Assembly: GCA_965153355.1 (NCBI GenBank)
Contig: OZ231126.1
Coordinates: forward strand, 85,064,001 to 85,128,000
From: Flaccisagitta enflata
Taxonomy: Eukaryota; Chaetognatha; Sagittoidea; Aphragmophora
Direction of reading: 5' to 3'
Length of the DNA stretch: 64,000 nt
Each line of letters opens with the position of its first letter. Position 1 is the first letter of the stretch. This document shows positions 47,930-59,690 of the stretch, piece after piece. Under the pieces are notes generated by a model. That model had not been told where the DNA came from. It ran no database searches and worked only from the letters and a program-made list of their open reading frames with translations. Position numbers and translations under genes: made by a program.

Positions 47930-48921
47930 AGTTTAGAGTGGCCAAAGGGCGAGCCGGTGGCAATTTATCAAGTTGGGTCTTAAATGTGCGCATTACCTAG
48001 GGAATACAAATCCAGACTTGGTTGACCCAATTTCAGGTGCATGTGCGAATGCCACCAAAAAAACCGCCCAAAATGGCCGAAAATGGCCTTTTTTGGCCAT
48101 TTTTGGCCCTCAAACCTACCTTAAACTTGATGGAGAGCCATGAAATTCTGCATGCACATGTAGTAGACCCTAATTAAGTTGTATGCAAAAAAATTTGAAA
48201 TTTTGAAAATTTTAAGGTACCTAAATTTGAAAAAAAAACAGGTTTTTCCCGAGTATAGGTCAAGAAAAATGATGTCATAACCCCTCTTAAAGTTGACCGA
48301 TTTGGACCAACTTTTTACTGGAGGTACTTCACATCATGGACTACCTCCATGTAAAATTTCATTCAACCGGAGCACTTTGTGCCTAAAATTCTGTTCAAAA
48401 ATCAAAATTGGAAAAAAAATGACCAAAATCGGCTTTGAGCTGGTGGCATTGTCATATTAGGGCAGTGATGTATGAACCATACAAAATTCCTTTAAGAGAC
48501 TGTTGGTGATGCCTCCAAAAAAATTCTCATGACCCTGGGAGCATTTTTTGGGTGTCAAATAACAGTTTTTGAAGACCGTCAGACCAAAAATCGTGAAATT
48601 GCTGATTTTAGGCCTTTTTTTTCAACCTTGTAACCTGAAGAAAAGTTGAAATATGGTCCTGAATTTTTATATGCACATGTAATAGACCCTAATTATGTTT
48701 TTTTATTGAAAACATGGAATGTCCAGCAAAATACAGATTTAAATTTCAAAACAAGTTTTTTTTTTGAGTATAGTTGAGAAAATGATGTCATTATCCCCCT
48801 TTAATGTTGACCAATTTGGACGAAATTTTTATTGAAGGTATTTCACATCATGGACTACCTCCATGTAAAACCTCATCCAAATCAGAGCACGTTAAGTGCC
48901 CAAATTTCTGTATGAAAACCA
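47930..48921. repeat. Degenerate tandem duplication, about 517-bp unit, cut by the assembly gap
   Basis: ACATGTAGTAGACCCTAATT (48158) recurs as ACATGTAATAGACCCTAATT (48676). CACATCATGGACTACCTCCA recurs at 48329 and 48845. TTGACCGATTTGGACC is also repeated. The second unit runs into Ns. No frame is open. Confidence 0.8.
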
Positions 48922-48931
48922 NNNNNNNNNN
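48922..48931. other. Assembly gap (10 Ns)
   Basis: Ten unresolved bases, probably a gap of unknown true size. Confidence 1.
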
Positions 48932-49290
48932 CTTTTTAATCAAAAGTGATAATTGTTTTTAATTAATGTTTCAGGTGTATATTTGATTTCTTTTTTTTTT
49001 AATATTTGGTTTATATACTTTTCCAAGATCTATTCTTATTCAACTAGCTTTACTCAGAATTAAACCCGGTAGAAAGTACTGCTTTTTACTTATTCAAATA
49101 AAAATTTTTAGATGGACCATAAATCAATTCAGTTTTTTGAACATAGCTTGAAAAATATTGATCTTGATAAAATGTGCTTATGAAACATACCTACATAATT
49201 AAAAAAAAATTTTAGTTGAGAGAAATTTTTTAAAGTAATACTAAAAGAATAAAAAGCTACTTTTTTAAAGACCACCCATTATGTATTGCG
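48932..49290. mobile_element. Right part of an FB-7-like fold-back element
   Basis: AAAAAGCTACTTTTTTAAAG, ACCACCCATTA at the right end resembles the FB-7 tip. The left half would lie in or beyond the gap. Confidence 0.5.
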
Positions 49291-49650
49291 GGATGTGGTT
49301 CTGAAGAACGGACATTTTCTGAATTACTCCACTTTTCCACTCATTATTAATGAATGTAACGGATCGATGGATGCAGACGGAACAAAAAGTGGCAGTCAGA
49401 GTCTTGCAGGCTTCCAACAATATTCAAAAGCTCACCAGTGGCTTCATCACGAATCGTGATCGTGATTCATGATGATTCAACCCATTTGAGCTAGTTTGTG
49501 CCTTGATTTGAATAACTATCTGGTGGGTCATGGTCCTCCAGGTGCTATGGAACATAGATACCGATATCGATCTGCCGCCTGTTATACATCGCATCTCACC
49601 GAAAGATCCTCATGATGGCCAAAGTCCGCATTTCAATAGCGTGTGATGTT
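49291..49650. other. Unassigned sequence
   Basis: I recognise nothing here. Confidence 0.4.
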
Positions 49651-49654
49651 GCGC

Positions 49655-49918
49655 CCCCTTGAGGGATTTGGGCCTCAAGACAGGGATTTGGGCCTCAAGG
49701 CTGGGATATGGGCCTTGAGGCTGTGATTTGGGCCTGTATTGGGGGGGGGGGTACAAAGAAGGAGAAGAAGGAGAAGGAGAAGGAGAAAATTCCCCTGTGT
49801 GAAAGCATAGGTGATCCACCCCTTTGGGGCCGCTGCCCAGCTCCCACCCTCAACTACAATTATGACCTACCTAAGCAGGGCGCAAGTACCGCTGACCATC
49901 TAACGCTTTTGCGACTAT
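49655..49918 (+). mobile_element. HX-4 right half
   Basis: TTGAGGGATTTGGGCCTCAA units precede CCCCTGTGTGAAAGCATAGG, CCCTTTGGGGCCGCTGCCCA, AAGCAGGGCGCAAGTACCGC, TGACCAT and GCGACTA. The left half is missing. Confidence 0.75.
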
Positions 49919-50135
49919 AAGGCCTGATATATTCCCCCTCAGGATATCTGGAAATTCACTTCTGTGTCCTATAGGACATTGGCCTTTTGGGGCGGCTGCC
50001 CTGCTCTCACTCCACTACTTGATCACTCCGAGCAGGGCATCGGGTACCGCTGGGTATGTGCGATGGATGACTTGTTTTAGATGCGTGCACGCATTTTTTG
50101 TCCATCCGTCAAAAAATAGTTTTCATTACTTTTCT
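49919..50135 (+). mobile_element. Second HX-4 right end, then an HX-3 5' relic
   Basis: CACTTCTGTGTCCTATAGGA, CATTGGCCTTTTGGGGCGGC and AGCAGGGCATCGGGTACCGC end at GGATGACTTG then TTTT. AGATGCGTGCACGCATTTTT at 50085 is an HX-3-like start that has lost its body. Confidence 0.65.
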
Positions 50136-50374
50136 TCATTTTTTCATTTTTTCTTAGTTTTTGCTTTAGACTTAATATCATTGCAGATGACTCACTGCAT
50201 CTTTAACATCCACAGAGTCAGTGTTTTTAATTTTAACCACTTTCCTTATCTTTTCTCCTTCTTTTACATTTAACTGTACAAGAACTAGATTGTGGGTTCT
50301 TTATTTCTTGCTTCCTCGCATTTTTAGCGATGTGATTATCATCATTTCTTCGTTTGTCGTTCAGTCCGCCACTT

Positions 50375-50573
50375 TCACATCCGCCACATCCATACGCCAT
50401 GCCCCCCCCCCACCAGCATCCATACCGAAAGTAGCATCTAAAACGTTTGTTTTTCCACGTTTTGACTCGTGAGTTACGAACGGGCGGAAGGATGGACCGA
50501 CGGACAGACCGACGGACCGACGGACCGACGGATGGACAAAGCCTCTTATAGAATTGCGTGTCCGCAACTAAAA
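50375..50573 (-). mobile_element. HX-1b element, 3' hairpin lost
   Basis: A C-rich middle, AAAACGTTTGTTTTTCCACG, a GGACCGACGGACAGACCGAC tract and AAAGCCTCTTATAG are followed by AATTGCG-tgt-CCGCAACT before AAAAA. Confidence 0.7.
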
Positions 50574-50686
50574 AGAAGGATCTCTCAGCTGTCGGTTTTT
50601 GAAGCACTAAAGTGTATTGTTCAAAGGATTGTAATGACTTGAAATAAGCCACGTGCCAATTACAGGTATCATTATTGGAAAAAAGT

Positions 50687-51870
<1,184 letters not shown>

Positions 51871-52039
51871 ATGAAACGGTTTTCACAGAGAAACTACCTT
51901 GAAAAGGAAATGAGAACTGCAAGGAAACCAGCTAAGAATCTCTTTTCTAATCAATTCCGAGACCCGCGTTGCGAGTTACTAATTAGGACCCAGATTTGCG
52001 CTGGTAGAAAAAGAAGCTGGGAAAATTCAACTCTGCGCG

Positions 52040-52058
52040 TGTGTGTGTGCGGGAGAGA

Positions 52059-52134
<76 letters not shown>
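52040..52134. repeat. Compound microsatellite (GT)n-(TC)n
   Basis: About 50 bp of GT with short interruptions, then about 44 bp of TC. Confidence 0.97.
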
Positions 52135-52138
<4 letters not shown>

Positions 52139-52289
52139 TCAGTTGAAACTACAATTTCCGGAGACCGCGCACGCCACCCTTACTCAAAGTTAATGTTGCC
52201 CCGTCGGTGGGTTAGTGGCACAGTTTATCTGTTCGTTCATAACACTTTTTTGGTATTTACAAGCGGCTGATGACAGAATACTTCATGAA

Positions 52290-52365
52290 AGTTTCCTTAA
52301 TCTGCCCCTGCCCTTGCCAACCCGCATGTGCGACATGTGTCGTGCCGCGTTTCCGGCCTGGTTGG
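52290..52365 (+). mobile_element. HX 3' relic
   Basis: CTGCCCCTGCCCTTGCCAAC, CCGCATGTGCGACATGTGTC and TTTCCGGCCTGG resemble an HX 3' end with extra bases in the arm. Confidence 0.4.
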
Positions 52366-52860
52366 TTGCTACTTGCTCCGCATCTGGGCTAATTCAATGT
52401 TCTACCACGGTTTGACCTCGTGGTCATGGGATTTCCAAAGCTAAAATGGCATGGGAATTTGCCCCATGGATGTAAAGAAGAAATGAAAGGATTTCTTCAT
52501 GACCCTTTAATATGGTTAGATGTTGCAATGAATGGGATTTCCAAGCCAACAAATGTGATCAAACCAATCGACATTTTGGCTTTCATCGTCATCTTTCATT
52601 TGTACTGAGCACGACCCTGGTCAGGTCTCAAGTGCGATGGCACTTTTGAATTGCGTATATTTGTTTCTTTTTACGTGAGTGCATCTTTCTAGTGATAGGA
52701 TTGGCAATCTTGCACTTTCAGTCTTTCACCCTTCGGAGTTTTTTGAAACGTTTTAACACAAATCTGTCCGTCAAAAGGCGCAAACATTAATGCTGAGACG
52801 ATGGTTGAAAAGAAATTCTGGTGCTCGGGGTTGCAATATTGTCACGGACGGATGAAGAAA
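52366..52860. other. Unassigned sequence
   Basis: A 62-codon frame at 52420-52608 has no recognised domain. Confidence 0.4.
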
Positions 52861-52869
52861 GGCGTATAA

Positions 52870-52990
52870 CGCCCCCCCCCCCCCCCACACACACAAAAAA
52901 CATCGCAGCCCGATAGTCTGACGGACCAATGAATGGACGGATTGACCGACCGATGGACAAAGTCTCCTAAATACAGAATCCCAAGTTTGC
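52870..52990 (-). mobile_element. HX-1 relic
   Basis: After a poly-C run, GACGGACCAATGAATGGACG, GACCGACCGATGGAC and AAAGTCTCCTAAATACAG resemble the HX-1 tract and flank. Neither hairpin is intact. Confidence 0.45.
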
Positions 52991-53180
52991 GGCTAAGAAC
53001 CGCTAATACGCACTAAAGATTACCAAAGAAGTTGCTAGTTGCTACCCAACCCAGATGAATCATGATTTTCATAGAATGAAATTTTATGAAAATTCCTTCT
53101 TTGACAATTTTAATTACCTTGTCAACAGACATATTTCGCATGAATCAACTTGCTTTTGCCAGTTTTGACCTCTTATTTTT

Positions 53181-53339
53181 AGTTGCGGACACACAACTCT
53201 ATAAGAGGCTTTGTCCGTCCATCCGTCGGTTGGTTGGTTGGTTGGTTGGTCCGTCACGCTCGAGTTGAAAAGTGGGAAAACGCGTATTTCCGCCCCTGCC
53301 CACCCGTCCGCAACTGATGGCCGTGTATCCGGCCTTGTT
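53181..53339 (+). mobile_element. HX-1 hairpin element, complete
   Basis: AGTTGCGGACACACAACTC follows TTTTT. Then come ATAAGAGGCTTTGTCCGTCC, GGTTGGTTGG, GAAAAGTGGGAAAACGCG, CCGCCCCTGCCCACCCGTCC, GCAACTGATGGCCGTGTATC and CGGCCTTG, TT. Confidence 0.92.
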
Positions 53340-53571
53340 CATTTTATGGCGGAAAACTCATGTGAAATGCAATAATAACTTGTTTTGTCAGCTTACCATG
53401 ACCCATTGGAAATTTTGAATTTGCATAAAAAATCAAATTATGGACGAAACAAGAACATAGCGCGACTCCTTGATCAGCAACTGAACGCGCTTTGTTCTTC
53501 TTTTGTTCATATTTTGATTTTCTGTGAGCAGTTACCATAATGGTTGTTATCAATATTTTTTTCTTTTTTTT

Positions 53572-53738
53572 AGTTGCGGACTCGCGACTCTAGAACTTGC
53601 CGTGTCGGTCGGTCGGTCGGTCGGTCGGTCGGTCGGTCGGTCGGTCCGTCGGTAACCAAAACAAAATGCGAGCGTTTTTTTGCTATTCCGCTCCTGCCCA
53701 CCCGTCCGCGACTTAGGGGGAGTGTATACGGCCTTGTT
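53572..53738 (+). mobile_element. HX-1/1c hybrid hairpin element
   Basis: AGTTGCGGACTCGCGACTC opens it, so the two stem strands disagree at one position. The 3' arm is CCGTCCGCGACT. The CGGT tract has eight or more units. The end is GTGTATACGGCCTTG, TTT. Confidence 0.88.
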
Positions 53739-53759
53739 TCAGTTCAAAAGCGAGTTTCT

Positions 53760-54560
53760 ATCAATCTTTCTGTCGGGAAAAAAGTTGAAGTCAGTCTTCG
53801 ACTTTTTGACATATTCGAGAGAAACAGGGTTTTCATTTTCCTATACGAAAGTTTCGAAACTCACAGGGCTGATTGCACCCTCGGACGAAATTGATATGGT
53901 AAGTAAATTTGATAATTCTCTTTCATTTGGCGCCAAGCAGAATGCTCTATGACAAATATTTTATGAGTTATGAATTCTTTAATTCTTTTTTTTGATTTTT
54001 TATGATTTCCTTTAGGATCAATAAATGAGTTTATCTATGTTTGTTTGAGCATGCAACTACAGGAAGATATGTTTATGAGCATAGCTGCTCATCTGTGCGG
54101 GTGTTTTGGAGGATTCTAGCTCGTTTAGCTCATTTAGCTCAGTTTCTTTTTTTTATTTTAAATCTGATAAATAAATAGATATTTTGATACATGTTTAAGA
54201 AAGCAGATACAAAAACACATATCAGTGAGCATAACCACTCATCCGTGAGGGTGTTTTTAAGCATTTTATCTTACTTAACTCATTTAGCTCAGTTTTTTTT
54301 TTCTGATTTTTAATGGGATAAATTAATGTTTTGATGGAAGCATGTAAAAACAAGAAAGCATGTCAGTGAGCATAGCTGATTGTCTGGTTGAGTGATTTTG
54401 AGCATTTTAGCTCATCTAGCTCATTTGGCTCAGTCCTATTTTTCTCTGATTTTCAGTGTAATCAATATGTACAATTGCTCTTGATGTGATCTAATAGAAA
54501 AAAAGATTTGCAGTGACTAAAAACAAAAGCTTGACCAATGCTTAAGACTTTTTTCCTCAC
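53760..54560 (+). repeat. Tandem segmental duplication, unit 1
   Basis: TCGGGAAAAAAGTTGAAGTC starts the unit. It contains GGCGCCAAGCAGAATGCTC and three subrepeats with GAGCATAGCTGCTCATCTG and AGCTCATTTAGCTCAGT motifs. It ends with a GCGACAGCCGCCATTACTGG segment like the 3' end of R-E. Confidence 0.82.
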
Positions 54561-54749
54561 GGCGACAGCCGCCATTACTGGTATATTCACCATTTGAAGT
54601 AACAGATTGGTTTCCTCACGTACGTTTACATATCTAATCTATAAAAAAAAAACAACGCAATCACTGACCAGTGCCAAAATGGTAATTAGATTGGTAATTT
54701 TGTCCGCTGGGTAAAATCTTCCTTATTTAATTTCAGTGCGTCCTAAACA

Positions 54750-55720
54750 CAAGGATAGATAATCGGGAAAAAAGTTGAAGTCAGTCTTCAACTTTTTGAC
54801 ATATTCGAGAAAAAACATGGTTTTTATTTTCTTATGCGGAAGTTGGGGAACTCGATCTACCGATTGAGCCCTTGGACGAAATTGATATGGTAAGTAGAAT
54901 AATTCTTTTTTATTTTGCGCCAATCAGAATGCTCCATGACAAATATTTTTTGCGTTATGATTTTTTAAAGATTTATTTACGAAAAATTCTGATTGAATTT
55001 TTTTTAATTTATTATGATTTATAAAGGATCAACAAAGGAGTGTATTTATGTTTGTTTGAGCATGCAACTATAAGAAAACATATTCATGAGCATGGCTGCT
55101 CATCTGAGAGGGTGTTTTTGAGCATTCTTGCTCATTTAGCTCAATCTTTTTTTTTCTGATTTCAAATGCGATAAATGAATGAATATTTTGATACATGTTG
55201 AAGCAAGCAGATACACAGAAGTATGTCAGTGAGCATGGATGCTCATCTGTGAGGGTCTTTTTAAGTATTCTAGCTCACTTAGCTTATTTAGCTCAATCTT
55301 TTTTTTTTAATTTCAATGGGATAAATAAATAAATGATTTAACGTGAGCAAGAAAATACAAGAAAGCATATCAGTGAGCATAGCTGGTTGTCTGGTTGAGT
55401 GATTTTGAGCATTTTAGCTTATCTAGCTCATTTGGCTCAGTCCTATTTCTCTTTGATTTTCAGTGCAATCAATTCATATACAGTTGAACCCCGCTCTAAC
55501 GGACCCGCCACCAACGGAATTCCGCTCATAACAAATGTAAATTCATGGTCCCTTCAAGTTAATTTCTTTTATTTCCTTTGTTGGCAATAGCAGAAGTCCA
55601 TTTATAACAGAAGAAAATTGTTGGTCCCTTGAAATCCGTTAGAGCGGGGTTCAACTGTAATTGCTCTTAATTTGATCTAACAAATAAAAAGGTTTGCAAT
55701 AACTGAAGATAAAAGCTTGG
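54750..55720 (+). repeat. Tandem segmental duplication, unit 2
   Basis: ATCGGGAAAAAAGTTGAAGT at 54761 repeats unit 1 about 988 bp downstream. The GTCTGGTTGAGTGATTTTGA block is repeated 1009 bp downstream. It carries a MITE at 55481-55657 that unit 1 lacks. Confidence 0.82.
55481..55657. mobile_element. Tc1/pogo-like MITE (177 bp) with a paralogous empty site
   Basis: Tips CAGTTGAACCCCGCTCTAAC and GTTAGAGCGGGGTTCAACTG are flanked by TA. Subterminal ATTTATAACAGA and CGCTCATAACAAA are also inverted. The corresponding place in unit 1 (54470-54471) has a single TA and no insert. Confidence 0.92.
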
Positions 55721-55744
55721 AAAATAGACCAATCTTCATTTTTG

Positions 55745-56400
55745 TGCAGCGGCTCCGAAGGGGTCGATGACCTATGCTTTCACACATAGGGGAAATTTCT
55801 TCTCCTTCTTCTCCTTTGTACCTTCATACCCCCCCTTCAAATCCCACCAACCTTGAGGCCCAAATTCTAGCCTCAAGGCCAAAATCCCAGCCTTGAGGCA
55901 CAAATCCTAGCCTCAAGGCCCAAATCCTAGCCTCAAGGCCCAAATCCTAGCCTCAAGGCCCAAAACCTAGCCTGGAGGCCCAGATCCCAGCCTTGAGGCC
56001 CAAATCTCAGCCTCGAGGTGGGGATCTGGGTCTCTTGGCTGGGATTAGGACCTCAAGGCTGAGATTTGGGCCTCAAGGCTGTGATCTGGTCCTTGGGGCT
56101 AAGATTCGGGCCTTGAGGCTGGGATTTTGGCCTTGAGGCTAGGATTTGGGCCTTGAGGCTTGGATTTGGGCCTCAAGGCTGGGATTTTGGCTTCAAGGCT
56201 GGGATTTGGGCCTCGAGGCTTTGATTTGAGGGGGGGATGGAGGAGGAGAAGGAGGAGGAGAAAGGAGGAGAAAGCATAGGTGAAAGCATAGGTCATTGAC
56301 CATTTCGGGGCCGCTGCCCTGCTTCCCCTTCAACTTTAAGCACAACCTACTTAGGCAGGGCACGGGTACTGCTGACCATCTTACGCTTTTGCGACTATTG
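55745..56400 (+). mobile_element. HX-4 mirror-minisatellite element, largest copy
   Basis: GTGCAGCGGCTCCGAAGGGG, TCGATGACCTATGCTTTCAC are the left block. About eight 22-bp CCTCAAGGCCCAAATCCTAG units run to about 56015, then about nine units of the complementary GGGCCTCAAGGCTGGGATTT run to about 56225. GAAAGCATAGGTCATTGACC, ATTTCGGGGCCGCTGCCCTG mirror the left block. AGGCAGGGCACGGGTACTGC, TGACCAT and GCGACTA, TT end it. Confidence 0.9.
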
Positions 56401-56742
56401 ATACTGCCTACAAATGGCTCAAGTACATTTATATTAGGATATTCAGCAGCAAGGTTCATTACAATACACTTTTTTTTTTATAAGAGACAACTTTCTTGAA
56501 ATCAGCCTGGGTGTTCTTAATTTTTCAGCCATTTTCAGTCTGAAATTCTCTTAAAGTGGTCTTAATTTCTCTGATGTTTACAAATATAAAAATCGTATAG
56601 AAATACCTTATTTATAACAATTGTATCTTAAACTTGATGATCATCATGTTTTTTTTTTTAATGCCTGATTTCATAGGCAAATAAGAAAAAGAAGTCATTT
56701 TTAATAATAAAAAACTTATATTTCTGAAAAATTTGAATACAA

Positions 56743-59132
56743 TTCATTATTTATCGTTATTTACTGAAGTCTGTATCTTGGTCACCAGTTTTATTAGCTC
56801 CTAATGTTGACGAGGCCTTGGATAATTTCTGTTCTATCCTGCGTTCAGTAGTAGACAAGATTGCGCCTGTTCGAAGGGTCAGATTGAGAACGGATACTGA
56901 ACCTTGGATGACGGGTGATATTCTTAGTATGATTAAAGAAAGAAATGCCTTATTTTTAAAAGTAAAGAAGAATCGTAGCAACGTGGATTTATATCGCAGA
57001 TATTGTTCTCTTAGAAATTTGGTTCAAAGACGTATCAAGGATGCAAAGGCAAATTATTTTAATAAGACTGTAGTTGATTGCGGGAATGACTCGGGTAAAC
57101 TTTGGCGTCACCTAAAATCTCTTGGTTATAAGTGTCCTAAGGGTGATGGTGGTATCGTGATTGAATCTGACGGAAAGCAATTCTTTAATCCCCCTGATGT
57201 TGCCCACCTTTTCAATGAATTTTATACGACTGTTGCGTCATCATTAGTTTCTCGCCTTCCCTCTTGTCGCGGAATTTTTGGTCGTGAGTTTTGTAGAGAT
57301 TTTTACAGAAAAAAAGGTATTCATGGTCCCTCTTTCTGTCTCACTACTGTTAGTCGCCATTACATTTTTAAGCAATTGTCTAGTCTCAGAGTAGATAAAA
57401 GTACAGGGCTGGATGATATCTCTCCACGGTTCTTAAAAGACGGCGCCGCTTTTCTAGTAGAACCTATTTCCCATATTGTTAATTTTTCCATTATGTCGGA
57501 AACTGTCCCCTCGGGTTTCAAAAAGGCGAGAGTTAAGCCCTTATACAAAAAGGGTTCCCGACTCGATGTTGGCAATTACAGACCAGTTTCTCTTTTACCT
57601 GTTATGTCAAAGATCCTCGAACGAGCGGTCAATGACCAATTGAATGCTTATTTAGCTAAAAAAGGAATACTTTACGGATTTCAAAGTGGATTTCGGAAGG
57701 GCTTTTCTACAGAGACGTGTCTTCTAAATTTGTGCGATCATGTGAAAGAGCAAACAAGTAAAGGGAATTTTACTGGAATGATACTTATTGACCTTCAGAA
57801 GGCTTTTGATTGCGTAACCCATGGTTTACTCTTAGAAAAGATGTCCACTATGGGCATTGGCTCGATTGACTGGTTTCGCTCTTACTTAAATGACAGGTTC
57901 CAATGTACTCAAGTGGATGGTGTGGATTCCAGTTTTCTAGCGGTAAATTGCGGTGTCCCTCAGGGCAGTATTCTTGGTCCTACTCTTTTTCTATGCTTTA
58001 TCAATGACATGGCGGATGCATTAAACTGTAGACTTTCTTTATATGCAGATGACAGTGCTTTGATTTACAGTGCTCCGGATCCACAGTCTGTCTCGCGTTT
58101 TCTCAGTGATGAATTAGATATCTGTCATAAGTGGCTTGTAGATAACCGACTTTCTTTACATCTGGGAAAAACTGAATGTATATTGTTTGGTCCCAAGCGC
58201 CGTTTGAACCCGGTTGCAGATTTTGAAATTAAGCTGGGAGATATAACTGTGAGTAGAGTAGAATCTGTGAAGTATCTTGGTGTGATATTGGACCAGTTCT
58301 TAGATTTTTCGAAACACGTGGATAGTCTTATAAAAAAGTCCAGTTCCAAGCTCTTTTTTCTTTATCGGAACGGAAAATTTTTGAATTTTTACGTACGTAG
58401 GCTTCTCTGTCAGTCGCTGGTTTTCTCAAATGTTGAGTATTGCTCACCATCTTGGTATTATGGACTATCCGCCTCTGCACGTGAAAGCTTAGATGTTTTA
58501 CAAAGAAAGTGCGCGCGTTTTTCTTTTGGGTGGTGCCCTCGTAGTCACGTAGGTCACACTGAACTTTCGAATTTGGGGTGGCTTCCTTTTTCAAAACGAG
58601 TGACATATTTCAGTCTTGTTCACGCCTACAAGGTGAGAAATGGTTTGTCGCCTGCATATTTATCGGATGGTTTCACTTCAATTTCGGATGTGCACTCACA
58701 TAACTTGAGGCATAGCAATGTCAATTTTTCGCTTGCCCGATGTCAGAGCCCCACCGGAACATTTGGCAGGACAGTCTTAACGGATTGGAATTCTCTTCCT
58801 AAACAATTGAAAGAATCGGGAACCTTGCCCATTTTCAAGTCTCACCTCAAGCTTCATTTACGAAATATGTGAATCTAGTTTTTTTTCGCGAATCAAGTTT
58901 TTATCTCCAAGTTTTTATCTCCAAGTTTTTACTCCAAGTTTTTACTCTTATTTGTCTTATTTTACGATTATAATGTCTGTTTAACAAGTAATTGTTAAAG
59001 TATTTCTATAATATGTGGACCTCAATGGAAACAAATCTATGGATTTTTTTGAGCCTTCCACGGCATTTGCGCTTTTGTTTTAACACTAATGCTCATGCTG
59101 AAATACATTACATTACATTACATTACATTACA
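56743..59132 (+). mobile_element. 5'-truncated CR1/Jockey-like non-LTR retrotransposon (LINE)
   Basis: This holds the reverse-transcriptase part of an ORF2, a 3' UTR with repeated CAAGTTTTTA units (about 58895-58955) and a (TTACA)n tail at 59104-59132. A simple-repeat tail is typical of CR1-related elements. Endonuclease sequence is absent, so the copy is 5' truncated, the usual result of incomplete target-primed reverse transcription. It lies antisense to the aquaporin exons just downstream in the plus direction, so it probably sits in that gene's next intron. The open frame is intact, so the insertion is young or recently copied. No target duplication could be defined. Confidence 0.9.
56818..58872 (+). 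CDS. LINE ORF2 fragment: reverse transcriptase
   Basis: The frame runs about 684 codons from a nominal start at 56818. It stays open upstream to about 56743, so the true start is missing. The enzyme would copy its own RNA at a nicked chromosomal site. Residues 1-100 resemble the linker between endonuclease and RT (APVRRVRL, PWMT, RRYCSLRNLVQRRIKDAKANYF). RT landmarks follow: NYRPVSLLPVMSKILE, QSGFRKGFSTETCLL, IDLQKAFD at 324-331 (first catalytic Asp 325), GVPQGSILGPTLF, YADD at 409-412 and VKYLGVILD. After the thumb come a Cys- and His-containing C-terminal region (QRKCARFSF, RSHVGH) and the stop TGA at 58870. No frameshift or stop interrupts it. The clade (CR1, L2, Rex1 or Jockey) is inferred from motif style and the tail. 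There is no gag-like ORF1 here. Confidence 0.93.
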   Translation: MDNFCSILRSVVDKIAPVRRVRLRTDTEPWMTGDILSMIKERNALFLKVKKNRSNVDLYRRYCSLRNLVQRRIKDAKANYFNKTVVDCGNDSGKLWRHLKSLGYKCPKGDGGIVIESDGKQFFNPPDVAHLFNEFYTTVASSLVSRLPSCRGIFGREFCRDFYRKKGIHGPSFCLTTVSRHYIFKQLSSLRVDKSTGLDDISPRFLKDGAAFLVEPISHIVNFSIMSETVPSGFKKARVKPLYKKGSRLDVGNYRPVSLLPVMSKILERAVNDQLNAYLAKKGILYGFQSGFRKGFSTETCLLNLCDHVKEQTSKGNFTGMILIDLQKAFDCVTHGLLLEKMSTMGIGSIDWFRSYLNDRFQCTQVDGVDSSFLAVNCGVPQGSILGPTLFLCFINDMADALNCRLSLYADDSALIYSAPDPQSVSRFLSDELDICHKWLVDNRLSLHLGKTECILFGPKRRLNPVADFEIKLGDITVSRVESVKYLGVILDQFLDFSKHVDSLIKKSSSKLFFLYRNGKFLNFYVRRLLCQSLVFSNVEYCSPSWYYGLSASARESLDVLQRKCARFSFGWCPRSHVGHTELSNLGWLPFSKRVTYFSLVHAYKVRNGLSPAYLSDGFTSISDVHSHNLRHSNVNFSLARCQSPTGTFGRTVLTDWNSLPKQLKESGTLPIFKSHLKLHLRNM

Positions 59133-59345
59133 TGTTTTAAAAAAGAAAATGAAAAAAAAGTTCTTTAGAAAATGGCCATGACTAAATCTCAGCCTGGGCT
59201 ATTTCTTATTTTGTTCTTAAAATTTTGGCAAATCTCAGGCTCATATCTCTTATAAACTGGTCTCTTATAAATAAAAAAAGTGTATGTTCATGGGCATGTA
59301 GGCAGGTCCGTCGGTAGGTCACGCTTCCAAACTTGATGTACGTAC

Positions 59346-59458
59346 CTAAATCCGGGTCTGTGGCGGGTGAATAACCGATACACGCTCCACATCCCACCAT
59401 CGTCAATATCAAGGTGCCCACAAATTCCGCCATCGCCGCGCGCCAGAACAGCGGCGAC
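59346..59458 (-). CDS. Aquaporin (MIP family) exon 3: first transmembrane helix
   Basis: The exon is bounded by acceptor ATTTTAG (minus) and donor TTTAG|GTACGT. In the frame set by exon 2 it reads SPLFWRAAMAEFVGTLILT, then MVGCGACIGYSPATDPDL. FWRA-x2-AEF-x-GT-x-hydrophobic-GCG is the signature start of the first helix of aquaporins, membrane channels for water and small solutes. The Glu of AEF (about residue 122) is the conserved buried acid. The exon ends one base into a codon. The NPA boxes, which line the pore, should lie in later exons; I could not find them at lower coordinates in this window. ATDPDL would belong to the first extracellular loop. Which aquaporin subfamily this is cannot be told from one helix. 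Confidence 0.85.
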
Positions 59459-59600
59459 CTAAAATTGAATCAAAAAACGCACATGAGATTTTTTTTTGCT
59501 GTGATTTTGTGTTATTCTTTGATATTCAAAGCTCATTCTACTCTTCCAAGCAGCGATACAATATTGAACCAAATATAGCATATATGAGAACTTGACTTAC

Positions 59601-59690
59601 TTCAAATCATCGATTGACATCAACATGATTCCCCTGAGGCAGTTGCAGTAATGCTCGTTTTTCTCCGCTTTCGGTTGAGCCTTGGCGAGC
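59601..59690 (-). CDS. Aquaporin exon 2: cytosolic segment before helix 1
   Basis: The 90-nt exon lies between acceptor TTTCTTTCAG and donor TTGAA|GTAAGT. Phases fit on both sides (2+1 into the exon, 2+1 out). It encodes LAKAQPKAEKNEHYCNCL, RGIMLMSIDDL. The end, SIDDLK joined to SPLFWRA, matches the usual short motif ahead of helix 1 in many animal aquaporins (hydrophobic-x-D-L/I-K then W-R-A). A CNC pair could be a lipid-attachment site, which is only a guess. The other two frames carry stops, which supports the reading. Confidence 0.8.
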
